A stretch of DNA of 64,000 bases from Melastoma dodecandrum. Its lineage: Eukaryota > Streptophyta > Magnoliopsida > Myrtales > Melastomataceae. The DNA lies in the NCBI GenBank assembly GCA_029817715.1, contig JARUPY010000387.1:1488001-1552000 (forward strand). The letters run 5' to 3'. The notes beneath the pieces were generated by a model. The model had not been told where the DNA came from. It saw nothing but the letters and a program-made list of their open reading frames with translations, and did no database searches. Positions 1-11,652 of the stretch are shown in pieces; within the stretch, counting starts at the first letter, position 1, and every line of letters begins with the position of its first letter. The translations under genes were made by a program, and so were the position numbers.

Positions 1-487
1 ATCGTCTGACCAGCTCGTGCGTATTGACTCGGAGTGCCTCTCATCGATTATCTCCGGTCCCGACCCTAAGGCCGACGGCCGCCACCACCACCTCCACCTG
101 TCTAGGGCAGGTATCAGAAACCCTAACGCAACCCATCACCACCACCACCTCATGCAGCCCCCAAACCAGTGGATGGAGCTCGACCTCGCCTCGTACAACC
201 AGAACACAGCAGCAGCAGCTGTCGCGTACGATAACATGGGCACGAACTTCGGAGGGGGTGGGGTTTCGCTGACATTGGGGCTACAGCAACACAGAGGCGG
301 CCATCACCAAGGGGTAAGCCTGGCGTTCTCGCCAGTGACAGCGGTCCAGGGGTCGCTGTTCTACCCTAGGGAGCAGATTGAGGACTGCCACCCGGTCGTC
401 CAATATTCGATCCTCGACGGGGAGGGGCAGAATCTCCCGTACCGGAACCTGATGGGCACGCAGTTGCTCCGCGACCTGGCCGGGTGA
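1..487 (+). CDS. BEL1-like homeodomain protein, last exon (partial)
   Basis: This is the C-terminal part of a BELL-class TALE homeodomain transcription factor, a nuclear protein that works as a heterodimer with KNOX proteins in meristem and organ patterning. The frame is already open at base 2 and runs to the TGA at 485-487, so the exon or gene starts upstream of the window and the homeodomain itself is not visible. Evidence is the family's C-terminal signature: a VSLTLGLQQH (ZIBEL-like) motif near the middle and the ending QNLPYRNLMGTQLLRDLAG. His-rich and Asn/Ala-rich low complexity precedes it, as is usual for this tail. Family assignment is firm; which BLH/BEL paralogue cannot be decided without the homeodomain. 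Confidence 0.85.
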   Translation, partial: SSDQLVRIDSECLSSIISGPDPKADGRHHHLHLSRAGIRNPNATHHHHHLMQPPNQWMELDLASYNQNTAAAAVAYDNMGTNFGGGGVSLTLGLQQHRGGHHQGVSLAFSPVTAVQGSLFYPREQIEDCHPVVQYSILDGEGQNLPYRNLMGTQLLRDLAG

Positions 488-2035
488 TGCCACGCGACCA
501 TCCGGAAGATCACCGAAACCTAGGTATAGGTGAAATGCTCTCTATACATATACAAAATATCTATATATTTTAAAAATCTCCCTCCCTACAAGTACAGATA
601 TATCTATCTATATATATCTACGAGTATTGTACCCAATCGGGGTTTAGGTAGAAATGAGGCGGGTTTTCTCGACTTTTGTTCATATTGATTAGTAAGATTT
701 CGAAACTATCTTCTTGCATTACTTCATTACTATTTTTTGGTAAATTCAACCTCAACTTCAACAACATCACAAGAAAAGCTAATCTGGTTTTTAGCTTCTC
801 AAATTCACTTTAGGAAAAAAGATATTTTTGCAAAACTTGCAGTTGGAATCCACGAGGAGGCTTAGATATTTTTTTCTTTAGGTTTTCTTTCGGTTCGTGT
901 TGATATTCTTCTTTTTTTTTGGCTTAGATCGAGACAATTCTTTAGGACACGACCAATTGCGTTTTATCACCACACCTTGAAGATGGGCAGTGGTCCAATC
1001 CATTTTTTGTGAACGAGCAGCACACGATATTTCATTTTGCCTTAGGTAAAAGAATTACGAGATTCCCGGACCTAAAAAAGATTATTTAGGAGACTAATTG
1101 AACGTGCGTGACATATTAACGTACGCGTCGCGTAATCGTGTTTGCTTTACTATACATGAGATATATGAATTTATGCCCTCCACCCCACTTTGGACCGTCT
1201 GCGATGCTTTTACCAATGGAAAGTTATGGACTTCAGTGGCTTCCTCCTTTACTTTTACCTTTCATCGTTAAGACATATGCCTTTTCGTGACACACACACT
1301 TGGGTTGGGGCCACAGTTTCCTTTTCTTTCCTTTTTACTATTATTTCATGGGGAGGGTTCTCAGATTTGTCTTGCTCTTTGCCCTCCTTTTTGTTTGTCG
1401 GACAAGCCGATTTGCAAACATGAATTAAGATAAACATAATATATTAACAATTGGGGCATTTCATGTTTTCTTCTTACGCCATCCTTTTGCGACAAGTTCA
1501 GCTAAAAGTATATCCCTCTTTTGTATTGTCGATAGCCTCTTGAGTTAACAAAGAGTTGATAAAAATACAGGGGAGACGCAGTATCGATATCAAAGCACCG
1601 ATTTGTATCGAAAGCCCGTAGGGTGGTCACCATGAAACTCCCCTAATCCTCTTGGTTTCGAGTGAGAATAAACGAGAGTACTCTTTTTCTTCTTCTTCTT
1701 TGTTCGATGCTGTCGAATTGGTTCCTTTTGCTTTCTCTTGTAATATGCGCGTCGCCCACATACGAACCAACCCGGACTTTAAAGGAATGGTGTTAACAAA
1801 ACGACCGATATTTTACAGGAGGGGGGAGAGGACATTGAAGACTGCAAACTTGAAATGATCGTGGCATGGTGACGATCTGAGTTGACAATTATGGGTACGG
1901 AAAGCCCACGATGATTTGGGCTTCGGCCCAGGTCAGGGCCTCCGGGATGGCCCAACAAGGGAAACAAAATGCGCTCACCCTAGATGGGATGGTGGAGTTC
2001 TATTCAAGGAATAACAGAAATTGAAGGAGTTTGGA
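488..2035. other. Intergenic, no gene seen
   Basis: 3' flank of the BEL1-like gene, with AT-rich runs around 545-620 that could hold its polyadenylation signals. I see no convincing coding segment, RNA gene or repeat. Confidence 0.5.
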
Positions 2036-2275
2036 CTAACTTCCTCTCATGATGCATACATGTTGAGCATTCTTACAATATGAATACTGACGATGCGACG
2101 CCGAAGAGGAAGAGGACGACGACAATGATGATGATGAGGAGGACGGAGAAGCTCCGAAGATCATAGAAACAATGGAATGGAGGGCGTAGGCGGCTATCCT
2201 CAGCTTGATCTGCCCCCTCTTGGGGATCGGTCTCCCTTCCGAGTGTTTCTCTGCCTCTGTTGTTGCTGCAGCCAT
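2036..2275 (-). CDS. Small basic/Ser-rich plant protein, unknown function
   Basis: Single-exon frame of 79 residues starting at the ATG at 2275. The N-terminal half is charged and well composed (MAAATTEAEKHSEGR, then PIPKRGQIKLRIAAYALHS), followed by a run of about 17 mostly Ser residues and a short Cys-containing tail. The PKRGQIK-R-I pattern recalls short conserved plant proteins of unknown function, but that is from memory and not checked. A TATA-like box about 115 bases upstream on the same strand supports transcription. Codon use is GC-richer than the flanks. There is no signal peptide or membrane segment. It could still be a chance frame. Confidence 0.5.
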   Translation of the reverse strand: MAAATTEAEKHSEGRPIPKRGQIKLRIAAYALHSIVSMIFGASPSSSSSSLSSSSSSSASHRQYSYCKNAQHVCIMRGS

Positions 2276-2388
2276 GTGTGGAAGGAAGTCTTTTTTCGGG
2301 ACCAGAAAGGAATAAGTGATGAACCCGGTGTGCATTGATTGGTGTCGGCTTTGTGCTTGAGTGATGAGTGCTTGGCTTGCCTCATTTG

Positions 2389-2396
2389 TATATATA
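2389..2396 (-). promoter_or_regulatory. TATA-like box
   Basis: TATATATA about 115 bases upstream of the ATG at 2275 on the minus strand, a spacing that fits a plant core promoter with a short leader. Confidence 0.4.
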
Positions 2397-4192
2397 GCTG
2401 CACGGGGGTTGATTTAATTTAGTGGCGCGATCAGATCAGATCGTGGATGATAGTTGGTGATTGGTAATTAGTTTATTGATGATTAAGGGGGGAGGGGCTA
2501 TGGGGACATCTCCAGCTGTGTTTGTCTCACCCTTGTAAGGAAGATTCCATCGATCTTCTTGCAACACACATCAGACAAACAAAAGACAGACAGACAGACA
2601 GACAGAAATAGTTGGGAGATTATTTTGTGTTGTAGTTGTTGTTAAGGCTAAAGAGAATATGGTGTCGTACGACAGCTCAATGTTGATTTTTTCTCTAATT
2701 TCGTGTTTGTCCGATTCATGTGATTATGGCTCGATGATTGAATAGGATTAGTCCACACGGGCCGGAGCCCCCCTTGACTCCTCTGTTTGATCGAAGATGA
2801 TCTTGTCATTAGAGGGTCGTCCTGAGTAGGCCTCTTGACGTAGACACGACGATTAGATTGAGATTAGGAAAGGTAACATGGCCATGAGCTAAACTTGCTC
2901 GACTCGCACCATGATGTTGATCATTTTACTGTGGAAATTACTCGTACCATGGAAGAACAATCACCGTGGAAATTTCGGAGTCCATTATTGTTCATAATGG
3001 ATCCGAGACGGACCCCACAAGATGATTCGTGCCGTCACACCATTCCCCCTCGGAATCCTTATAAATGTCGAAAAGACGAGGGCCTGTTTCCGAGACCGTC
3101 TTTTCTGTCAAAGTCGGTCGGTAATTCCTCCTTGTGAACGTCCACACAGAGATTTCGAACCACAAAAATACTTAGGCCGGCCATGACCCTAGTCGTGGTG
3201 GGGCATCGTTGGTGGCCGGTTGTTATCAGGTCAAGTTTTAGACAGTATGAGCAACATCATTCTCGATAATCGCCAACTTTTGACGCCACTGGTTTTTACT
3301 CTTCTATATGCGCTTTCGCATCGACATATGCCTTTGGCCGAGCTGAAAGAAAAGGGAAGAAAAAAACATAGTACATGGTGGAAAATAAAAACATACCGGG
3401 GCATCATTTAAAGGACTAGGAAAAACGAAAAGATGTAATGCAATTAAAGGCATGACTAGACCATCGTCGCAACGTCGATTCGAAGGTGTGAAATGACCTG
3501 GAGTTTGCCCTACCATTTTCCTGGCTAAGCCCTACAACCCCTTTAATGAAATTAGCATTGGATTGACGACCTGAATCATAAATACTCACTTGGTATAAAT
3601 CAACATCTGTATTCATGGCTGATACTTCATCATCTCTTAATAGCTTCTGCATCATCTAGGCTGTTCTTCGTTAAAATAAAACACTTGACAAATACTTACA
3701 AATGTCGTGATCTTCATCCTTTCGGGCAGCTTTAAGTGATAGAAGACCGCACCTAATCAACGTACTTATTCATCCTCACTTTAGTAACACCAAAGGCTAC
3801 TAACAATACAATCTAAAACAGAGTATGATCATATAAAAAAGTGCATGCTTTAGTAGGAATACACACTAAAGTAATGGCGTTAGATTTCATAGTAGTATCT
3901 TATTACTCGATTGTTTTCGGCAATAGTATAGTATTCGATGTGATGGGTAACTTCAATGGGAATTGGTAACCTAATAGTTGACCCTCCATTAAAGAGGAAA
4001 TATCATTGTAAGAATTTAATGACAACCAACTGCCTCCAAGGAGCCATAACAATATTTCTTTTTCAAATATGATTACAACTAAACCAAGTACTTTGGTTCA
4101 CATATGAGAACTCAACACAGGGAAGTATCCACAGTCACACACTCGAAGCCCCACTTTCTTTTTTATAGGCGGGTAGGGTTTTCCTATCTTCC
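2397..4192. other. Intergenic, no gene seen
   Basis: AT-rich spacer with a short tetranucleotide repeat at 2585-2606. Short open frames here show no family resemblance. Confidence 0.5.
2585..2606. repeat. (GACA)n microsatellite
   Basis: Five and a half perfect GACA units upstream of the minus-strand small gene. Confidence 0.9.
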
Positions 4193-4200
4193 TATTTATA
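4193..4200 (+). promoter_or_regulatory. TATA-like box of SPIRAL1-like gene
   Basis: TATTTATA 64 bases before the ATG at 4264. Confidence 0.4.
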
Positions 4201-4263
4201 TGGTCTAAAGACCACTTAGCCCAAAGAGGATTTACTTCTCCACAAGAATTAGACAAGTCCCAA

Positions 4264-4670
4264 ATGAGTAGAGGAGGCAGCTTCGGCGGAGGCCAGAGCT
4301 CTCTTGGCTACCTCTTCAGTTCCGATGAGAAGCAGCCCCCATCTTCGACCCCTCCTCCTGCCAACCTCCCGCCCTACGGCATCGATGTGTCCCCCGAGGA
4401 GCCCAAAGGTGACGGTTCTCGCGACAATCAGAAGCTAGATCTCTCCAACAACAACTATCACCGCGCGCAGGGCCAGAATTCGGGCAACTTCATAACCGTG
4501 AGGCATACGCGTACTTTCGTGTTTCTCCGTTCCCCTAGTGCCCTTATTTTAGCCCTGTATTCATGCCATGATCTCCCTTGATCTTGCTCTAGGATCGTCC
4601 TTCCACTAGAGTTAAGTCGGCTCCGGGAGGGGACTCGTGCCTCGGTTATCTTTTCGGAGACAAGAAGTGA
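4264..4670 (+). CDS. SPIRAL1-like protein (SP1L), two exons
   Basis: Microtubule-associated protein of the plant SPIRAL1 family, which binds cortical microtubule plus ends and guides anisotropic cell growth. Exon 1 is 4264-4497 and exon 2 is 4593-4670; the intron is GT...AG and in phase, giving 103 residues, typical for the family. Both family repeats are present: GGGQSSLGYLF near the N-terminus and GGDSCLGYLFGDKK at the C-terminus, with NNYHRAQGQNSGNFIT and DRPST in the middle. The middle block is split exactly by the intron. The first exon alone reads on into the intron, so a single-exon reading would lose the second repeat. The loop between the motifs is Pro-rich. Confidence 0.93.
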
Positions 4671-6231
4671 TGTCAAGCCTCTCCCATCATGACAAGAAGA
4701 TCATGGTATTTATATGTGTTTTGTGTTTATACTTCAAGTATGTGATGATGGATCTACTAGAAAGGCAAAATGTTGTGTCTCAATGTGTGATTGTGATCTT
4801 CTTTCCTGTTTTTTTCTTAGTGTTGTCGGGTGGCTTTCTCAAATGTGTTCAATTAAACTAATGGCTTGTGCTGGATTTCTATTAATAGAAAGCTCGGATT
4901 CATTACATCATGGTCTGTTTTTTATCACTTTGATGATGCTTCTTGGTTACTTAATTTGGCATGATCCTTTATAAGATTGTCTGAATCAAGAACCACAAAG
5001 TGAGGCCTGCGAATTCAATATGGAAGTCCCTTTCCGGGTTGAATTACAAATTTAAAAAACCAAGTTTGTTTTTTAATTTGCTTTCATGATGAAAAAAAGC
5101 TGCAATTATGATAGGGTGTGGTTGAGATAAAGCAAAGGAGATGGCGAAGTGCTGCGATTAAACAATTCGCTAATGGAAGACGATTGATTAATTAAACTTT
5201 ATCCTTGGTTGTTCGACCAAAAGAAACACTATATTATGAGATCTTGTTGGCAGACAGTGATGATCATGGTAGGGCGGTTCGGTTTCCTTCTTATTTTTTT
5301 GATTTTCATTCTTTGGCTTCGTTTCAGCAAATCCCCTTTGAAGATGGGTGACATTTTTCTTTAAAGAAGGTGAAAACTCGATGGTGGGAGCAGAAACTGC
5401 ACTTTAGAATCTAATGAAAAATTTTGATGCCCCCCCTCCCCCGGTTCTTTTACCTCAAGACCCCTTGTCTACGTATTAAGAACGAAGCGCCAAGCAATGA
5501 CGATGTTCCGTCGAGTAATGAACGCGATGATTAGTTTGCGACCGAATATGAAAGTGTGGGCACAAATCTTATTTAGGATGAAAACAATGACCGGATGTTG
5601 GTCATTGGTTTTTCGAAAGTATTCAATCCTCTTATGACAAGATCCTATTACATTGAATTCTAGCCATACTAACTCAATAGATAGACCATGAACCGAAAAT
5701 CCCTGGCAACTTGTAACCTAATGAATTATAAAAATGAATACAAGAGTAGCTTTCGTCTGACAATGATCAAGAAGATGTATTCATAGGGCTTGTTGTGGAT
5801 GAAGAAACTCCTTTTAGGAAAGCCTCAATAAAACGTCCTGCACTCCGTCTCTGGACACCCACTGATCAAAGCACTTTGAAATTATCGGAAGAATCCATGT
5901 TAATCCAAGCACGTCCAAATTATCTGGTTGTCGTGGGTTATAGGTGTTTGCACACGAGAACGCGGGTCGTCGGAGTACTCAAATAAAACGTGGGAAAATG
6001 TAGAGTGAAATGTGGTCGCCAGTCGAATCAAAGGAAAGAAATAACATTGAACAAAGAACACTGCTTTCATTAATCAAAATAAAGACTTACCGTCATCGTC
6101 ACGAATATTAAAAATGCAGAGTAAGCGGAGAGACAGTGTGCTTATGACAAAAAAAATTGCCTCTGTGAGGATTAATTGTTTGTCCCCTTTACAGAAAAAG
6201 ACGACACCTATTTATATTAAACTAGCCATAA

Positions 6232-6420
6232 CTACCAAGGCTTCGTGGGAAACCGTCCGTTGTCGTGCATGATTTCAGCAAACTGCTTGAGGTTGTGGGC
6301 AGAGACTTGAAAACCTTCATGGGATGTGAATTGACTGATAGGGCTCTTGGAAATCGATTTGATGAAGGCATCATGAAATCGACCTACTAGCGGTGCTTTT
6401 AAACTTGGATCATTGTGAAT
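6232..6420 (-). pseudogene. Orphan coding-like segment, possible gene relic
   Basis: A minus-strand frame of 62 sense codons ending in TAG at 6234-6232, without a start ATG. The composition looks like a globular protein (for example HNDPSLKAPLVGRFHDAF, then SAHNLKQFAEIMHDNGRF) rather than random AT-rich translation. I do not recognise the family. No acceptor or neighbouring exons are obvious, so it may be an exon of a decayed gene, or chance. Confidence 0.3.
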
Positions 6421-8480
6421 AATGGATCTCGACTTGTCGGAGATATTTTTCGAACTCGAGTTGTCGTGGGTGTTTGAACTCGGGAGGTACTTCTCGATTA
6501 TTGAAATAAACTCGTTAGAAGTGTTTCTCGAACTCGACTTATTTAAAGTGCTTCACGATCTCAAATCATCGCGGTCGGACTCCATTCATTGGAATTGTCC
6601 TCTAATTTGAATTGTTATAGACAATCTGGAACTTGAATTTTAAGCATTTCAAATTTTTCTTGAGTTATAGTTCCTCGAGTTCTCATATTCTATTAACATC
6701 CCACGATGTTTCAAATGCCCATCGTGGAGGTAGTTTTACTTTTAACTTATTCATGGCAGCAACTATTCATATTATCATGCTCAACAATATGGGCCATAAG
6801 GCCCAACTCATTGAGCTAAACGAAAGCAAATTTTCCTGCGTGTATTTATACAAGAGGCGCATGGACTTGATGGGGTTTGATACAGGGACAGCAGTAGTTG
6901 TTGATTTCTGTCGTCTGAGGGAGATGACTATATATTTAACGTTGACTACGAATCATCATCATCCATCATGTGAATTGACTCGGAAGCCGCCCAAAAAAGA
7001 TAGGACGTGACTAAAACGTCTCACTTACCAACCAATTGGGCTATGAAGTATGGGCCCTTGATTGGGCCTGTTGGGCCGATAACGTGAAGCCCATTATCTA
7101 TGACGAATTGTTGTGAGCTTCTGGCCCAAGAAGGGCCCCCGAGTTTTACCCCCCCAGGTAATCGAATTAACACCACACGATCACGGAGGGATGATGATCA
7201 TAATAAAAAAGATGGTGGTTTTTTTATTATTATTATTATTTAACCGCCGGAGAGTGTCAGTCAGTCATAGTAAATGTCGGTCTTTGAATATATAAAATTA
7301 TCTCACCCGAGAAGATATGGATATTATCATGGGAAACACCCAAGAAGGGTTTGGGGGTGGTGGGGGTATCTTCTTCATCAGATAAAACGACATCGTAAAG
7401 CAGCTCCAGAAGTCAAAGCAGGGGGGGATGCAGTATGACATACGACCCTTTCTATTTTATATGAATGGAGGAGATACACGACCCTGTTGACTATGTCAAA
7501 TCTACCCTTGGACGGACTAACCAAAACCAACCCATCCAATCCCATCAATTTTCCTCATGTCCAGATCTTTGTTTGTCTTTTCTCCTTTGTTGGGGTTATG
7601 TAAGCAAAAGCCAGAGCTACTGCTACTGTGAATGATGATGATGAATGTGAAATGATTATCATTAAGAAGCAGAAGGCCATGACCCTTCTTCCCTGACTCA
7701 TCCTTATATTTAGGAATTTGATTTACAAAACAAATGAATTGTTAGGAGCCACTAGGATGCGATTTCGTGTAATCAATATCCTAAATATTTTTTTCTCAAC
7801 AGATCCTATTTTGAAACATTAAATATGAGAGAGTCCACCTGTTTATCTAAATGTGTTAATATATGAAATCCGAAAAGAATGACAAATTTAATAAACATGT
7901 TTTATGAGTTAACTCATTTGTATAACTAATTTAAAATTAAAATAGTTATATTTGTAAAATCCAGTTAACTAAATAAAACTCTATGACCATAAAAAATTTA
8001 ATCTAAAACATGTTGCTTAGAGGAATGGAAAGTGTCGGGTATGATAAGAAGGACGAGGTGAATTAGGATTTATTAATTGATTTTAGAGCGATTGTAATTT
8101 GAGATAACCTAATTGATATTTCGATAGCTAAGATATACATTAGCACTACGTCGAATTTATAGATCGAGTTTATCCGAAGATAATTTTAAAATAACGTATT
8201 AAAATTAAACGTCGCATTAACTCAGGGCAACACAACTAACATAAATATAACTGAAATAAGTTACAAGAAGATAATTTTTAAAATATCACGATTGAAAAAA
8301 AATTTCAAGTTTTAAAATAAATTTAATAAGTTTACTTTTTTTTTTTTAATATCACTTACCCATTTCATATCCCAAGTTTCCTTATTATTTGACAAGTGGG
8401 TTTTTCCTTCCACCCCAACCCCCGATTTCTTCGTCTTCATTGTCCCAAGAACCAACCCCCCCCATCTTCCCTCCTCCTCT

Positions 8481-8501
8481 GTTGTTGTTGTTGTTGTTGT
8501 T
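8481..8501. repeat. (GTT)7 microsatellite
   Basis: Seven GTT units about 55 bases upstream of the ROH1-like ATG, probably within its 5' leader. Confidence 0.85.
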
Positions 8502-8554
8502 AATCTGATTTTGATCCAACCAAATTATCAAAAGGGGAAGAACCAACGTGAGGG

Positions 8555-9722
8555 ATGCCGCCGACCGATTACCAGGGTTCCTTCCTCGGCCGTATAAGCA
8601 TACGCCGCAACCAGGTCGCTTCCATGGATTCCGAGGATCTCGAGGACCTCGACATCTTCCAGCGCAACATCTCCGACCGCTTCACCGATCTCCTCCCCGA
8701 CTCCCCCTCCTCTGACTCCCCCTTCCTCTCCGTCGCCTGGCTCCGCAAACTCCTCGATGTCTACCTCTGCTGCGAAGCCGAGTTCAAGGCCGTCCTTGCC
8801 ACCGGCCACGACATCACCAAGCCCCCCGTCGACCGCCTCCTCCCAGACCTCCTCGACCGCTGCCTCAAGTCCCTCGACATCTGCAACGCCGTCATCCACG
8901 GCATTGACACCCTCCGTCACGCCACCTCCCTCGCGTCCATCGCCGCCGAGTCCCTCTCCCGCCGCCCCCTCAGTGATGGGCACGTGCGCCGCGCTCGTAA
9001 GGCCCTCATCGCCCTTCTCGCCGTCCTCGCCGCCGAGGAGAAGGAGCCATCCTCTGCCGGGGCCCACCGCACAACGGAGCGCAACTGGTCCTTCGGCCGA
9101 CGAGGCGGCGGGAGCGGGGGCAGGGCGACGTCAGGGGCTGCCGTCGGGCTGCCGAAGCCGTGGGGGGTCGGGAAGAACTGGTCGGCCGCGAAGCAGGTCC
9201 AGGCCATGTCGGCAAACCTGGTGGCTCCTCGCGGGGCGGAGTCAGCGGGGATCGCGGTCCCTGTCCACGTGATGAGCGCGGTGGTGGTTTTTGTCATGTG
9301 GACGATGGTGGCGGCGATTCCGTGTCAGGAGAGGAGCGGGCTGGCGACGACCCTGCAGCTCCCCAAGCAGGTGGTGTGGGCGCAGGGGATGACGGGGCTG
9401 GTGGAGAAGATCGGGGAGGAATGGAAGAGGAAGGAGAAGAAGGGAGGGGCGGGGCTGATGGAGGAGCTGCACAAGCTGGAGAAGGTGGGGCAGAGCCTGG
9501 CGGAATTCGCGGAGGAGTACAAGTACCCGGGGGAAGAGGAGAAGGTGGAGGAGGCGGGGAGGCAGGCGGAGGAGATGGGGGAGATATGCCAGCGGATGGA
9601 GGAAGGGCTTGCCCCACTGCAGCAGCAGATCAGGGAAGTGTTCCATAGGATCGTGAGGAGCAGGGCGGACATGCTGGAAGCATCTGACCATGCTGCCAAG
9701 GTTTCGGCACCCTCCTCCATGT

Positions 9723-9724
<2 letters not shown>
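8555..9724 (+). CDS. ROH1-like protein (BYPASS1-related, DUF793)
   Basis: Intronless gene for 389 residues. ROH1 of Arabidopsis interacts with the EXO70 subunit of the exocyst and affects secretion and seed mucilage; the relatives of BYPASS1 share the fold. Evidence is the near-invariant N-terminus MPPTDYQGSFLGRISIRRNQ and the following DLEDLDIFQ-RFTDLL block, a Gly-rich linker around residues 185-200, one hydrophobic stretch around 230-252 (VPVHVMSAVVVFVMWTMVA) and a long acidic/basic coiled-coil-like C-terminus from about 285. Length and single-exon structure match the family. The coding region is strongly GC-rich, which also opens long frames on the other strand; those are shadows. A (GAA)n run follows the stop at 9724. 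Confidence 0.92.
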
Positions 9725-9754
<30 letters not shown>

Positions 9755-11046
9755 AGCTTGTTTTCCTCCTCCTCCTTACAGTGCAAACAAAATACAAGGA
9801 TGTCCATCAATCCTCATGGCGTGTCTGTCGTAGGGTGGTGGTGGGGTTGTCGGATAAACTCCCGGGGGTACAAAAAATTCTTTTCTCACGTTAACAAAAA
9901 GCAGCACATGTCCTCCTGTTCCTGTAACCAAATGTAGTTCATCTTTTTTTGGAGTTCCATGTACAGAAAAATGAGATCTACATTAGCCTGACTTGAATTG
10001 GGTTTCCCCCTTGTTTGTTGTTGAACTTACAAGTGGCTTCCAGTGTTTGGTATTTACATACTTTCGTTTAGTTAAGAACAGATACACTCATCTTTTTTTT
10101 AACTTCCGAATCTGCCGGGGCTAATTTAAAAGCTTTGCCCAAGTTATTATTATTAGGGTGGTGGGTGTTGTTACCTTGAAATTAGGCTTTGGCTTTTGGG
10201 AAAAGAGATTTAAAAAAGAAAACAAGACATGACATGACACGAGACACAATGGCAGGCAGAGAATATCTATCATATATCTCTGCCAATGGCACTACCCCCC
10301 CGGTTACCGTGCCCTCCTCCTTAATTAAATGTTACATGGGTTTCCTTAGGATTATTAGTTTATGAATGGGCCCGATTTTAGCACAAGTAGATATGGAGGC
10401 CTAATCATTGGGTGGGGAGGCCCCCCTTCATCTCACCGTATACTAATTTTACAGAAATTATCAAATATATTTTAAATATATACTAATTATTTCATGTTTT
10501 TTTGATTTTATGCGGTGATTTAACGGTTTGACACTGACATGACAATTAATGCCGGTAACGTCACTTTTTATTTAGGCTAAATTATCAAATATAATACTTG
10601 TGTTGGTGAGGGGTTGGAGTCGGAGCTATGGTTGGATAGGGATTGGGGTCGAAAAAGAAAATTAGTTAGTTTAAAATAAAAAATTTTAGAATATATTTAA
10701 TAATTACAACTTTTGAAAATATAATGGTTTGTGTCAATAGAAATGTTCTTCCGAAAGAAGTTTCTGAATGGCAAGAAAGAAAGAAAGGGCAGCTTTTCCC
10801 CGTATTGACTTGAAAATTGTATTTCCGTGCTCTACAAGCACAAAATTCCCCTATTTGTTGTTTCCACTATCTTTTTATCCCTTTTGTAAACAAAACATCA
10901 ACATCTCTTTTAGTTAGTTTCGTTTCCTCTTGCTTATTTAACACAACCCCATCTCCCTCCCTCCCTTCCTCTCTCTCTCTCGAACAAGTGAATCCTTGGC
11001 CTTCCTGCTTTTTGCTCGATTTGTTCGGTCGTCGTCGGGGCCTACA
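9725..11046. other. Intergenic, no gene seen
   Basis: Starts with a GAA/GAG run right after the ROH1-like stop (9724-9757), then AT-rich sequence. A CT-rich stretch around 10950-10982 is probably the leader of the next gene. Confidence 0.5.
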
Positions 11047-11652
11047 ATGAAGGTTTGGCGATTCCTCGAGGCGACGCGATTTCTTGATCACGGTCCGTTT
11101 CCTGATAAGTGTTTTCTTTTTTTTCTGTTTCTCAACAGAAGGTGGTGTTGAAGGTGGACTTGCACGACGAGAGGGACAAGCAGAAGGCCATGAGATCCGT
11201 CTCTGGTCTTTCCGGTATGTATTATGTCTCTATTGGGCTTGTTTCGTCGTTCTTTTACCTGAGAAATTGAAGGGTGTGCCGTGTGTCGTGTTGCCGTAGG
11301 GATCGATTCGATCGCGATGGACATGAAAGACAGGAAGATGACGGTGATAGGGGATGTTGATCCAGTTGATGTGGTGGTGAAGCTGAAGAAGAAGTGGCAC
11401 ACCGAGATAGTGACGGTGGGGCCGGCGAAGGAGCCGGAGAAGAAGAAGGAGGAGCAGCCGGCGAAGAAGGACGAGCCGAAGAAGGAGGACGGCAAGAAAG
11501 GGGATCAGGACAAGAAGAAGAAGGAGAAGGAGGAGGAGGAGGACCAGATCAAGAGGCTCGTCCGGGCTTACGAGGAGTACAACCCTTACTACACCAGACA
11601 TTACCACGTCCTCTCGGTTGAGGAGAACCCCAATGCCTGCGTCATTACTTAG
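11047..11652 (+). CDS. Heavy-metal-associated isoprenylated plant protein (HIPP), CxxC-less
   Basis: Three exons, 11047-11052, 11139-11214 and 11300-11652, encode 144 residues; the first exon holds only Met-Lys, a common arrangement in this family. An HMA fold starts at once ([19 protein letters not shown], then [18 protein letters not shown] and [14 protein letters not shown]), followed by a Lys/Glu-rich linker and the C-terminal box [11 protein letters not shown]. The last four residues, CVIT, form a CaaX prenylation signal, so the protein is expected on membranes. Where metal-binding HMA domains carry CxxC, this one has DLHDER, so it probably does not bind metal by that site. HIPPs of this subclass are often stress-responsive; that is family knowledge, not visible here. 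Confidence 0.9.

Larger units (their letters stand above)
4671..8554. other. Long intergenic stretch with one orphan coding-like segment
   Basis: Nearly 3.9 kb with no gene I can support, AT-rich especially at 7730-8350. It contains the minus-strand segment described at 6232-6420 and a (GTT)7 run at 8481-8501 in the likely leader of the next gene. Confidence 0.5.

Noticed and set aside
8528..9067. 179-codon frame antisense to the ROH1-like gene
   Set aside because: Gly/Glu-repetitive translation caused by GC bias; the sense frame has clear ROH1 motifs. Other overlapping frames between 8757 and 9810 were rejected for the same reason.
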